Source of the DNA: an uncultured Dorea sp.
GTDB lineage: Bacteria; Bacillota; Clostridia; Lachnospirales; Lachnospiraceae
Length of the DNA: 34,502 nt
NCBI GenBank assembly: GCA_910578455.1
Contig: CAJTQA010000038.1
Location: 1-34,502, forward strand
Reading direction: 5' to 3'
Under the pieces are notes generated by a model. The model was not told the origin of the DNA and made no database searches. It worked only from the letters and a program-made list of their open reading frames with translations. Positions 7,352 through 15,025 of the stretch are shown in pieces. A program made the position numbers and the translations under genes. Numbering within the stretch: position 1 is the first letter of the stretch; each line of letters opens with the position of its first letter.

Positions 7352-8272
7352 ATGCCAATTCGTGTGCAGAACGACCTGCCGGTTAAGGAAATATTAGAGA
7401 GCGAGAATATATTTGTGATGGACGAGCACCGCGCCGCCCATCAGGATATCCGGCCTATAAAGATAGGGCTTTTAAATCTGATGCCCCTTAAGGAAGATAC
7501 GGAGCTGCAGCTTATGCGCTCCCTTTCCAACACGCCCATTCAGGTGGACGTGACGTTTGTGACCGTGTCAAGCCACGAGTCTAAAAATACGCCTACCAGC
7601 CATCTGAATAAGTTCTACGAAAAATTCTGCGATATCAGGAACCGGAAGTTTGACGGATTCATCATAACCGGAGCGCCGGTGGAGCAGATTCCTTTTGAGG
7701 AAGTGGACTACTGGGAGGAACTTAAGGGTGTCATGGAGTGGACGAAGACCCATGTGACATCCACCATCCATCTGTGCTGGGGGGCGCAGGCGGGAATCTA
7801 TTATCACTACGGGATAGACAAGGTGCAGCTTGACAGGAAAGTATTCGGGGTGTTTAAGCACCGCGTGATGAACCGCAAGATTCCTCTGGTGAGAGGGTTT
7901 GACGATGTGTTCTTCGCGCCCCATTCCCGCCATACCGAAGTTCCGATGGATAAAATCCGTGCGGAAAAGCGGCTGACGGTTCTTGCGGAGTCAGAGGAGG
8001 CAGGGCTTTTCCTTGCCATGGCAGAGGACGGGCGGCAGATCTTCGTGATGGGGCACCCGGAGTATGACCGGGTGACGCTTGACGGGGAATATAAAAGGGA
8101 TCTGTCAAAAGGGCTGCCGATAGAAGTTCCGGAGAATTATTATGAGGGCGACGACCCGGAGAATAAGCCGCTCCTTACTTGGAGGGCGCATGCGAATAAT
8201 CTGTATACGAACTGGCTGAATTATTACGTATATCAGGTGACACCTTATGACTTGGAGGGTACGCCGTTTTGA
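7352..8272 (+). CDS. metA: Homoserine O-acetyltransferase (MetA type)
   Basis: The 306-residue enzyme acylates homoserine as the first step toward methionine. It starts MPIRVQNDLPVKEIL, the typical MetA N-terminus. The catalytic Cys142 is in HLCWGAQ and the His/Glu pair is in GHPEYDR near residue 232. Residue 111 is Glu (APVEQIPFEE). In characterised MetA proteins Glu111 marks acetyl-CoA use and Gly111 marks succinyl-CoA use, so acetyltransferase activity is inferred despite the common annotation as succinyltransferase. It has an AAAGGAG ribosome site and no SAM riboswitch of its own, since the transporter gene abuts it. No clear terminator follows. Confidence 0.95.
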   Translation: MPIRVQNDLPVKEILESENIFVMDEHRAAHQDIRPIKIGLLNLMPLKEDTELQLMRSLSNTPIQVDVTFVTVSSHESKNTPTSHLNKFYEKFCDIRNRKFDGFIITGAPVEQIPFEEVDYWEELKGVMEWTKTHVTSTIHLCWGAQAGIYYHYGIDKVQLDRKVFGVFKHRVMNRKIPLVRGFDDVFFAPHSRHTEVPMDKIRAEKRLTVLAESEEAGLFLAMAEDGRQIFVMGHPEYDRVTLDGEYKRDLSKGLPIEVPENYYEGDDPENKPLLTWRAHANNLYTNWLNYYVYQVTPYDLEGTPF

Positions 8273-8310
8273 TGTGGGGGGTTCTAAGATTACGGTACAT
8301 TCCTGAAAGT

Positions 8311-8324
8311 CAAACAAATGTTCG
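8311..8324 (+). promoter_or_regulatory. LexA-like SOS box and possible promoter for the Panacea gene
   Basis: CAAACAAATGTTCG matches the Gram-positive LexA operator CGAAC-N4-GTTCG at all but one position. It lies about 40 bases upstream of a TATAAT -10 box at 8366-8371, whose -35 region (TTCCAT at 8343-8348) is poor. The match is seen in the sequence; SOS control is inference. Confidence 0.4.
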
Positions 8325-8465
8325 AAAAAATCCAATTTTGTCTTCCATTTTATTATCATTTAGTGTATAATGAAAACGTAAAAGAACTTAAGTAAAATTA
8401 TATTTGACAGGTGAAGAACATATACTAAGCGCTGGCTATACACTATTAAGAAAGGGGTAATGATT

Positions 8466-8900
8466 ATGGAAAGCATTTTTGAAGTTGCTAAATATTTTTT
8501 ATCATTAGGGCGGATGAATCATAGGAAACTGCAAAAGTTATGTTATTATGCTCAGGCATGGTCTTTAGCCCTTACTGGCACGCGCCTGATGAATGCGCGG
8601 TTTGAGGCATGGGCGCACGGCCCTGTTTCACCGGAACTATGGCACAGGTATAAGGATTGGGGCGGACTGGCGATCTCTTCCTATGAGGGAATCCCAAGTT
8701 TTAATAGTGATCAGACAGTTTCGTTTCTGAAAAAAATATATCAATTATATGGTGATTATTCAGGAGATCAGCTTGAACAATTGACGCACAATGAAATGCC
8801 CTGGATTAATGCAAGAGGAGATTACCCTCCGGGGGCAATTTGCACAAATGTGATCGATGAAGACGATATGACTTATTTCTACAGAAAATTATTACATTAA
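8466..8900 (+). CDS. Panacea-domain protein (DUF4065, SocA-like), probable antitoxin
   Basis: The 144-residue protein shows the Panacea/SocA signature. It begins with MNHRKLQKLCYYAQAW near residue 16 and continues with the conserved F-E-A-W-x-H-G-P-V-S-P-E-L stretch near residue 50. Proteins of this family (SocA, GepA, PanA) neutralise diverse toxins or act as ClpXP adaptors, and are usually encoded next to the toxin. The ATG at 8466 is eight bases from AAAGGGG; the ATG at 8460 is too close. The region is poorer in GC than the housekeeping genes before it. The partner is probably the membrane protein encoded 23 bases downstream. Confidence 0.82.
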   Translation: MESIFEVAKYFLSLGRMNHRKLQKLCYYAQAWSLALTGTRLMNARFEAWAHGPVSPELWHRYKDWGGLAISSYEGIPSFNSDQTVSFLKKIYQLYGDYSGDQLEQLTHNEMPWINARGDYPPGAICTNVIDEDDMTYFYRKLLH

Positions 8901-8923
8901 CAGCGGAAAGAGATTGTGGGAAA

Positions 8924-9571
8924 ATGCAGAATTATTTTATGGCCAATTATCATTCGGAATATTTTTGGCTCTTTATGGCAATGGGAGCATTTGCAGGAAT
9001 TGTGGTTTTCTCGTTGGTTAAACGGATTATTTGCAGAATAATGAAAATTGGCAAAAGCCATTTTAACCTGGAGAAAGTCATACTGTGGATTTCTTTTGTT
9101 GGCGCTGTTATGTGCCTTGTCCTATCCCTTTTGGGAGAGCAGACTGTAAGCATACAGATTTTAAGTTTTTATGTGTCTTTTATATTTGCATGGCTGTTAA
9201 CAAAAGGAAGCTCACAGAAAGATTTTAAAAGAATGCAGCATAAAATCGCAAAAAATACATACAGGCATATTGAAGATGTTGAAACTACGGTTCTTATTAC
9301 GAAAAGCCGTATTGAGGAACTTTGCGGAAAAGAAGAGGTATCGCAGGGAGAGCTGCAGGGAATTGTAGACGACTTAAATTCAATACTGACCGGAATACGT
9401 TCTAATAAAGATGACTGGAAAGACATGCTGAAAAAAAGCTACAGGACAAAGATTGATAATCAGGATGATCCGGAAGGCAGATTAGAGAAATTGAAATCTC
9501 CGCCTAATTCAGCTGAAATAAAAGAAGTTTTTAAAGATGAGATAAAAAATAATAACACCCTCCAAGTGTAG
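8924..9571 (+). CDS. Three-helix membrane protein, candidate toxin partner of the Panacea protein
   Basis: The 215-residue product has three hydrophobic segments at about residues 14-34, 47-68 and 73-92. A charged cytoplasmic region of about 120 residues follows, likely helical or coiled-coil, and ends in a lysine/asparagine-rich tail. I recognise no named family. It is co-directional with the Panacea gene and both end at the strong terminator at 9586. Panacea antitoxins are known to pair with membrane-acting toxins, so a toxin role is a reasonable inference, not shown. The start could be 8924 or the ATG at 8939; neither has a strong ribosome site, which could mean low or coupled translation. 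Confidence 0.6.
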   Translation: MQNYFMANYHSEYFWLFMAMGAFAGIVVFSLVKRIICRIMKIGKSHFNLEKVILWISFVGAVMCLVLSLLGEQTVSIQILSFYVSFIFAWLLTKGSSQKDFKRMQHKIAKNTYRHIEDVETTVLITKSRIEELCGKEEVSQGELQGIVDDLNSILTGIRSNKDDWKDMLKKSYRTKIDNQDDPEGRLEKLKSPPNSAEIKEVFKDEIKNNNTLQV

Positions 9572-9585
9572 AGGGATATGATAAG

Positions 9586-9620
9586 ACAGGAGCAATCAGG
9601 AAAAGATTGCTCCTGTTTTT
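9586..9620 (+). terminator. Strong intrinsic terminator
   Basis: ACAGGAGCAATC at 9586-9597 pairs perfectly with GATTGCTCCTGT at 9605-9616 around a seven-base loop, followed by TTTT. It closes the Panacea unit and insulates the regulatory pair downstream. Confidence 0.93.
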
Positions 9621-9793
9621 GATTAACGGCGCAAAACAGGAGAGAAATTGCATCTATTGTTCCGAAAGGTGTCAGATAGCCACCTTCAAAGGTCTTAATA
9701 TTTTTTGGAAGATATGGTAAAATGAATATAATTAGGGTATTATATACGGTTTTATTGTTTAAAAAGAAAATACGAATGAGATGGAGAGATAAA

Positions 9794-10510
9794 ATGTTTA
9801 GAGTAGCGGTCGTAGACGATAACCCAGTTTTTCTGGAAAAGAGCAAAAAGATAACAGGGAAGTTTTTTGAAGAACGTAAGCTTGAGTGCGAGATAAAGAC
9901 ATATGAGCGTGCAAACTCCGTTATTGAGGAAATTAAGGAGAGGCAGTATTTTGACGTTTTCCTGATAGATATTGAGATGCCGGATGTGGACGGGATGGAG
10001 CTGGCGCGCCAGATCCGGCGGCTGTATGATTCGCCCTATATTATCTTTGTGACATCCCATGTTGAATACAGCATTAAGGGATACGAATACAATGTCTGGC
10101 GTTATATCATCAAGGAAAATATGGCTGAGAACCTTCCGCAAGCTTATGAGTCATTAATAGAGCAGCTGAAACAGAAGAAGGAGAAGTTTTATATTGTCGA
10201 ACATCCGAAGAAATTATTAAAGATACTTTATGAGGATATACATTATATTTATAAGGACGGTAAAAATGCTGTTTTTGTGACAAAAAATAATGTCTGGAGC
10301 GACAGGAAATCATTGGAACAGGTCATGCAGGCTTTGAATGATCCGATGTTTGTCCGCTGTGAGCGGGGAAATATCGCAAATATCCGCCATATCATGACTA
10401 TGAAAGATAATGTACTGAAAATGCGGAACGGGGATCAGCTGCCTGTCAGCAGCAGAATGCTGAAAGAAGTGAGAAAAACGCTCACAAAATACTGGGGAGA
10501 GCAGCTATGA
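9794..10510 (+). CDS. LytTR-family response regulator (AgrA-like)
   Basis: The 238-residue protein has a receiver domain at about residues 1-120, with acidic pocket VVDDN, phospho-acceptor Asp59 (FLIDIEMPDVDG), and conserved Thr/Ser and Lys in FVTSHVEY and YIIKEN. A LytTR DNA-binding domain covers about 140-238 (DIHYIYKDGKN to FVRCERGNIANIRHI). LytTR regulators of peptide-signalling circuits bind pairs of short direct repeats about two helical turns apart upstream of -10 boxes. Such repeats stand before the lanthipeptide precursor, the RiPP exporter and the T7SS operon in this window. The frame is open to 9722, but ATG 9794 follows GGAGAG and begins the receiver domain properly. Its stop overlaps the kinase start by four bases. 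Confidence 0.93.
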   Translation: MFRVAVVDDNPVFLEKSKKITGKFFEERKLECEIKTYERANSVIEEIKERQYFDVFLIDIEMPDVDGMELARQIRRLYDSPYIIFVTSHVEYSIKGYEYNVWRYIIKENMAENLPQAYESLIEQLKQKKEKFYIVEHPKKLLKILYEDIHYIYKDGKNAVFVTKNNVWSDRKSLEQVMQALNDPMFVRCERGNIANIRHIMTMKDNVLKMRNGDQLPVSSRMLKEVRKTLTKYWGEQL

Positions 10511-11817
10511 GCCTTGGGAAGATTGCAGCAGCGATAGAAATTATAGTGTCTGTCTGGGGCTCGGTAAAGCTGGCGGAATCGCTGGGGGAATTCCGGTGGG
10601 AGAACAGGATAGCGAAGGTTTTATTCCATCTGTCGGTTTTGCTCCGCATAGGAGTAGGTATTGTTAATCTGCATTGGGGAAAGTTTTCTGATGGTGGATT
10701 GATGATTTTTTCGGCATATTTATTGCTGGTTATATTGGTTTTTTATGAGACGGATATATTAAAGATGATAACAGTACAGCTATTATACTGGTTTTCTATT
10801 TTAATGTTTCAGTTTGCATGTTTATTTATAACAGCGTATGTATATTCCCTTTCATTGAGAAATTATATATATGATACAGGGAGTGTCGTTTATCCGTATT
10901 ACGGCGTGCATCTTGTGGGCATGTCTCTTGAAATCGCAGGAATCTGCTTGCTTGAAAGGCTTATAAAAAATAAAAAAATTCTAGTAAACTGCGGAGCCTG
11001 GTTTTACATAGGATGCATGGTAATCATCATCTGTGAATTCCTTATAGATTTTTTCGTAATTAGTGAAGATGTGGTGTTGAAAAGAATGGACAAGTATCCC
11101 TTGCTTTTGATGCTTTTCCTGCTATGGGTGTTGGCATGCATGGGATGTGTCATAATTGCAGTGTTTAATTATGTACAGGCGAACTATCAGAGAAATCATA
11201 TAGAGATGAACTTAAAACTGCTCAGCGAGCAATATGAATTTGTAGTTCGGTCTTATGAGGAAAAGAGACGCCAGGTGCATGATAACGTACAGCATGATAT
11301 TATACTGTTGGGGATGATGGAGAGCCGTCAATATGAGCAGGCTGCTGCCTATTTAAGAGATAAGACAAGGAGAAAGGGAACAGGAAACAGATATACCGGG
11401 CTGACAACTATTGATATCATGCTGGACTACAAGATATCTGCTGCAGGAGGTTATCACATCCGTTTTGATATCAATGCAGATTTATATGGCTGTCCTCTAA
11501 AGGACGGAGATATGTGTGTGCTGCTGGGGAATCTTTTGGACAATTCGGTTGACGCGGTAAAGGATTTGCCGGAACAGGAGCGATGGGTGAAAATCATGCT
11601 GAAATCGCCAAATGACCTATTTATGCTGGAGATTGCCAACCCATATGAAGGGGTGCGGAAGAAGAAACAGGGGCATTATCTCACAACAAAAAAAGAGAAT
11701 AGCCAGATGCACGGGATAGGGCTTGGGAGCGTTGAAAAGATTGTGAGCAACTATGACGGGGATATAGAGATTTCTGACGCAGGCAGGATATTTAAAGTGG
11801 TGATAACGATTTTTTAG
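10507..11817 (+). CDS. GHKL sensor histidine kinase (AgrC-like)
   Basis: The 436-residue protein has about six transmembrane segments in its first 230 residues with almost no extracellular domain, as in AgrC-type peptide sensors. A helical segment carries the likely phospho-acceptor His258 (RRQVHDNVQHDI). The C-terminal GHKL ATPase has N-box LGNLLDNSVDAV near residue 340 and G-box GIGLGSVEKIVSNYDGDIEI near residue 407. The ATG overlaps the regulator stop (ATGA), so the two are translationally coupled. It probably senses a peptide, perhaps one of the two RiPPs encoded nearby, and phosphorylates the adjacent LytTR regulator. No agrD/agrB pair is visible, which is why an RiPP ligand is suggested. 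Confidence 0.92.
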   Translation: MSLGKIAAAIEIIVSVWGSVKLAESLGEFRWENRIAKVLFHLSVLLRIGVGIVNLHWGKFSDGGLMIFSAYLLLVILVFYETDILKMITVQLLYWFSILMFQFACLFITAYVYSLSLRNYIYDTGSVVYPYYGVHLVGMSLEIAGICLLERLIKNKKILVNCGAWFYIGCMVIIICEFLIDFFVISEDVVLKRMDKYPLLLMLFLLWVLACMGCVIIAVFNYVQANYQRNHIEMNLKLLSEQYEFVVRSYEEKRRQVHDNVQHDIILLGMMESRQYEQAAAYLRDKTRRKGTGNRYTGLTTIDIMLDYKISAAGGYHIRFDINADLYGCPLKDGDMCVLLGNLLDNSVDAVKDLPEQERWVKIMLKSPNDLFMLEIANPYEGVRKKKQGHYLTTKKENSQMHGIGLGSVEKIVSNYDGDIEISDAGRIFKVVITIF

Positions 11818-11819
11818 GA

Positions 11820-11885
11820 TGTTAAGAGACAAAAAACGGTCATTGGAGGACAAATGAGGACAAAATTGTAAAAATAAGGTAGAAT
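11820..11885 (+). promoter_or_regulatory. LytTR-type direct repeats and promoter of the lanthipeptide unit
   Basis: Two imperfect repeats of TTTAAGGACAAA, at 11822-11833 (TTAAGAGACAAA) and 11843-11854 (TTGGAGGACAAA), are 21 bases apart. A third partial copy TGAGGACAAA follows at 11855-11864. The -10 box TAGAAT is at 11880-11885, 50 bases after the conserved C of the first repeat, and there is no convincing -35 box. This is the layout of a promoter that needs a LytTR activator. The same distances recur at 14893 and 24504. Confidence 0.75.
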
Positions 11886-11918
11886 AAGCAGTAACATAAA
11901 AGCAGAAAGGATGAGTGG

Positions 11919-12059
11919 ATGATGGAAAGGGAATATGTTATTGGGGATATAAAAGCAGAACTTGAAGAGATTGAACATATGGATGAAAAAATTCAGGAAA
12001 CCAATAATAATTTAGGGATTACATATGCAGGATCAATTCTTACGTTATTGTGCTGCTGA
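11919..12059 (+). CDS. Lanthipeptide precursor (LanA), 46 aa
   Basis: The ORF starts with ATG at 11919 (or 11922). Its leader of about 33 residues is acidic and helical (VIGDIKAELEEIEHMDEKIQ), a style typical of class II lanthipeptide leaders. The presumed core is ITYAGSILTLLCC. It contains Thr, Ser and Thr as dehydration sites and two adjacent C-terminal cysteines, enough for two thioether rings. There is no classic Gly-Gly site; NNNLG precedes the core, so cleavage after the Gly is a guess. It sits alone after an activator-type promoter and before an attenuator and lanM, the usual place for a precursor. I do not recognise the core from any named lantibiotic. Confidence 0.82.
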   Translation: MMEREYVIGDIKAELEEIEHMDEKIQETNNNLGITYAGSILTLLCC

Positions 12060-12079
12060 TAATTAGGAAGGAAAGATGT

Positions 12080-12105
12080 AAAGAGGGGAGCAATCCTCTC
12101 TTTTT
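12080..12105 (+). terminator. Attenuator hairpin between lanA and lanM
   Basis: AAAGAGGGG at 12080-12088 pairs with CCTCTCTTT at 12095-12103, with one G-T pair, and is followed by T residues. Partial read-through would make more precursor mRNA than synthetase mRNA, as is common in lantibiotic operons. Confidence 0.8.
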
Positions 12106-12147
12106 CAATAATATTAGAATGGCAATACTTAAGGAGCATTTTAAAGG

Positions 12148-14883
12148 ATGGATAGAGAGGGTAATGTAAAAGAAAGATTATTTATACCATATTTTAAGAG
12201 AGTGGAGGACTGGGCAAAAAGAAAATTAGAATATCTGAAACTTGAGGATGAAGAAATGATTGAAAAGATTGCCATTCAAATAGCGGAAAAATGCATGTGG
12301 ATTCCTCTCCGCTGCCTGATTTTTGAGATGCATGAACTGAAGGAACGGAATATGCTGTCAGGAAAAGATTCCGTGCAGATGTATGAGAGCTATTTGGAGG
12401 ATTATCTTGGCAATGAGAAGTATTTACTCTGGTTTGAACAGAAATACCCACTTATCCAAGAGCTTATCAGTAAAAAGATAAGGGATACGGTTTCTTTTGT
12501 GAGAGAATTGCTGGAACATCTCTGGCAGGATGAGCGGGCGGTGGCAGAAGAGCTTTGCGGCGGAAAAGAGTTTGACGCGGTAGAAGATATGGAGCTGTAT
12601 CGGTCGGATGAGCATGTATCAGGAAAGACCGTGGTCAGGCTCAGACTGGACAACGGGTGTACGGTTTACTATAAACCGAAAGAATTATCTGTAAGCAGAT
12701 TCTATCAGGATGCCTATAAATGGCTGGCGGAGAGATGCGGGAGAGATACGTTTCCCTATCCGATGGTATGCAGGAAGACATACGGATGGGAAAAAGAGAT
12801 TGCGCCAATGCCCTGCCAGTGCGAAGAGGCGGCGGAAGAGTATTATAAAAACATAGGGATGCATCTGAGCCTCGCATACGTGCTGGGAGTTACGGACATA
12901 CATTTTGAAAATGTGATCGCGCATGGGGAGCATCCGGTGATAACGGATGTGGAATTTTTGGGAAACATGGGGTGCATTGCTTTTACAGAAAAGAAAAATC
13001 TTCAGGACCATCTGAAGGATAATGCGTTGTCTACAGGGCTGATGCCAGTAAGATCCTGGCTGGGCGGCAGCAATAATGTAAGCGGGATTGGGGATACGTC
13101 AGATCAGCGCCTTCCGGTGAAGATGCCGGTGATATCGAACCGAGGAACGTCAGACATGGCGATAGGGTATGACTATCCCCGGATGAGGCCGGGGAAAAAT
13201 GTGCCGGTTCTCAATGGGGAAAAGTGTGATTACAGGAAATATGTGCGGCAAATCCTATCGGGATTTGAGGCGGGGTATACATGCATTCTGCAGAACAGGG
13301 ATGCTTTTGCCGGGGAATTCCAACATAGGTTCTACCATGCGGGGCGTGTGCTTTTTCGGAATACTCAGGAATATTCTATGTATGCAAATATGCTGAATTT
13401 CCCGGAACTGATGCAAAGCGAGCCGAAAAAGAGAGCGCTCCTTGGACATATGGGAAAGGGTCTCACATGCCGGGGAGAATACCGAGAATGGGTATTGGGA
13501 TATGAGATGAAAAGTGTATATGGAGGGGAGATACCGGTTTTCCATGCGGAGGGAAGAAATCTTGTTGCCGGAGACGGAGAGGTGCTTGAGGACTATTACG
13601 GCAGCAGTAGCGGAGAAAGGATTATAGCGCATATGGGGAAACTGTCAGAAAAGGACAGAGAGCTGCAAAAGAGGATTATATGTGTGCAGTTTTATTCGCT
13701 GTTCAGAAGGCAAGGAGCCGAGATAGCAGGCGAAGGCAGCCTATATCCTGAACTTTGGCAGCTTACTCCAGAAAAGATTGCGGGCTACCTGATAGAGACC
13801 ATGTGGGATACAGGGGGAAAATACGAATGGGCGACACTGTTTTATAAGGAGACATCTATCTGCCTGGGAGCGGCTGACAACTATCTGTACGGTGGGATAA
13901 GCGGGATGGCGCTGTTTTTTGCAGCTTTGGGGAAAAGAAAGCATAACCCTGTATATAACAGAGTTTTTGAAGGACTTACCCGCCGGATGAAACAGCATAC
14001 GGACAGGGGGATAAAGGCGGGAGATGGTCTGGATGGGGGATTGTTTGCCGGAGAACCTTCTGTTATCTATGCTTATTTGCTGCTTTATAATATAACAGAG
14101 GAAGAAAGCTTTCTGTCGTATGCAAAAAAACATGCCGGACTGATTATGGCGTGTGATATATCGCGGATAGAAGAGGACGATTTGCTGGGCGGAAAGGCCG
14201 GCGTCATGATAGCATACGTGAAACTCTATGAGCATACGGGCAGCACAGAGTATCTGGATTTTGCGGCTGCGGCTGCAGAGCTTTTGCTTGCAGGAGCACG
14301 GAAGGAAGAAGGCGGTGTCAGGTGGAACAATGCAGGGCAGGGCGGTCTGGCAGGGATGGCGCATGGAAATAGCGGGATTGCCCTTGCGTTTGCCATGCTG
14401 TGGAAACACTGCAGGTCAGATAAATATATGAGGTGCGTGAAAGAGGCACTTTTTTATGAGGATGCGCTTTATGATGAAGAGCTGTGTAATTGGCTGGATA
14501 TGAGGGAGCATGAAAAATCCGGGAAAGGAAAGGATACGGTAGCCTGGTGCCACGGATGCGGAGGGATCCTTTTCGCCCGGAAAAGGATACATGAGCTCAC
14601 AGGGCTTTCGATGGGAGAATGCTTTGACATTGAATTGGAAAGCAAATTGCTTGCAGCAAGAAAAGAAGACTGCTGTCTCTGCCACGGGGGATTGGGGATT
14701 CACAGCGCATTAAGACAGATCAGTGAAGAAAAGGCTGGAAGATACAGGGAAAAAATAAAAGATCAGCGCCTGTCTTTTGAAGATATGAACAATGTCGGGT
14801 TCATGAACGGGCTGGCGGGTATCGGGTATGCATTGCTGGGTGAGGACGGAATCAGGCTGCCTAATGTGCTAGAGATAGAATGA
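12148..14883 (+). CDS. lanM: Class II lanthipeptide synthetase
   Basis: The 911-residue bifunctional enzyme dehydrates Ser/Thr of the precursor and then cyclises them onto Cys. The N-terminal dehydratase (DUF4135) shows YKPKE near residue 175 and HFENVIAHGEHPVITDVEFLG near residue 251, the His/Asn/Asp of the kinase-like active site. The C-terminal LanC-like cyclase begins near residue 590 (GISGMALFFAALG). It carries zinc ligands in WCHGCGG (about 800) and CLCHGG (about 845) and ends with NGLAGIGYALLG. Length is slightly short for LanM (usually 900-1100) but all key residues are present. AAGGAG precedes the ATG. It is read through the attenuator from the lanA promoter. It is the only lanthipeptide synthetase here, so the 46-residue precursor is its likely substrate. 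Confidence 0.96.
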   Translation: MDREGNVKERLFIPYFKRVEDWAKRKLEYLKLEDEEMIEKIAIQIAEKCMWIPLRCLIFEMHELKERNMLSGKDSVQMYESYLEDYLGNEKYLLWFEQKYPLIQELISKKIRDTVSFVRELLEHLWQDERAVAEELCGGKEFDAVEDMELYRSDEHVSGKTVVRLRLDNGCTVYYKPKELSVSRFYQDAYKWLAERCGRDTFPYPMVCRKTYGWEKEIAPMPCQCEEAAEEYYKNIGMHLSLAYVLGVTDIHFENVIAHGEHPVITDVEFLGNMGCIAFTEKKNLQDHLKDNALSTGLMPVRSWLGGSNNVSGIGDTSDQRLPVKMPVISNRGTSDMAIGYDYPRMRPGKNVPVLNGEKCDYRKYVRQILSGFEAGYTCILQNRDAFAGEFQHRFYHAGRVLFRNTQEYSMYANMLNFPELMQSEPKKRALLGHMGKGLTCRGEYREWVLGYEMKSVYGGEIPVFHAEGRNLVAGDGEVLEDYYGSSSGERIIAHMGKLSEKDRELQKRIICVQFYSLFRRQGAEIAGEGSLYPELWQLTPEKIAGYLIETMWDTGGKYEWATLFYKETSICLGAADNYLYGGISGMALFFAALGKRKHNPVYNRVFEGLTRRMKQHTDRGIKAGDGLDGGLFAGEPSVIYAYLLLYNITEEESFLSYAKKHAGLIMACDISRIEEDDLLGGKAGVMIAYVKLYEHTGSTEYLDFAAAAAELLLAGARKEEGGVRWNNAGQGGLAGMAHGNSGIALAFAMLWKHCRSDKYMRCVKEALFYEDALYDEELCNWLDMREHEKSGKGKDTVAWCHGCGGILFARKRIHELTGLSMGECFDIELESKLLAARKEDCCLCHGGLGIHSALRQISEEKAGRYREKIKDQRLSFEDMNNVGFMNGLAGIGYALLGEDGIRLPNVLEIE

Positions 14884-14892
14884 GGGAAGGCA

Positions 14893-14956
14893 TTTAAGGA
14901 CAAAAAATGGGTGTTTAAGGACAAATTAGCACAAGTCAGTTTTCCTTTGATATAAT
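14893..14956 (+). promoter_or_regulatory. LytTR-type direct repeats and promoter of the RiPP exporter unit
   Basis: TTTAAGGACAAA occurs twice without mismatch, at 14893-14904 and 14914-14925, exactly 21 bases apart. A perfect TATAAT -10 box at 14951-14956 starts 50 bases after the C of the first repeat. There is no good -35 box. This is the cleanest of the three copies and defines the consensus. It could drive everything from 15026 to 24399. Confidence 0.82.
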
Positions 14957-15025
14957 TATTGTAAGAATGTGTGCCTATTTGAGTTTTGATAATGATTCAT
15001 ATGTAACAAATATGGAGGAGTTTGT

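Noticed and set aside
9661..9723. Repeated AAAGGT-type elements upstream of the response regulator as an autoregulatory LytTR site
   Set aside because: The repeats are 23 bases apart, differ from TTTAAGGACAAA, and their distance to the TAAAAT box does not match the three convincing sites. Weak at best.
13741..14409. Minus-strand reading frame of 222 codons inside lanM
   Set aside because: Opposite the LanC-like domain of LanM, with no ribosome site or family resemblance.
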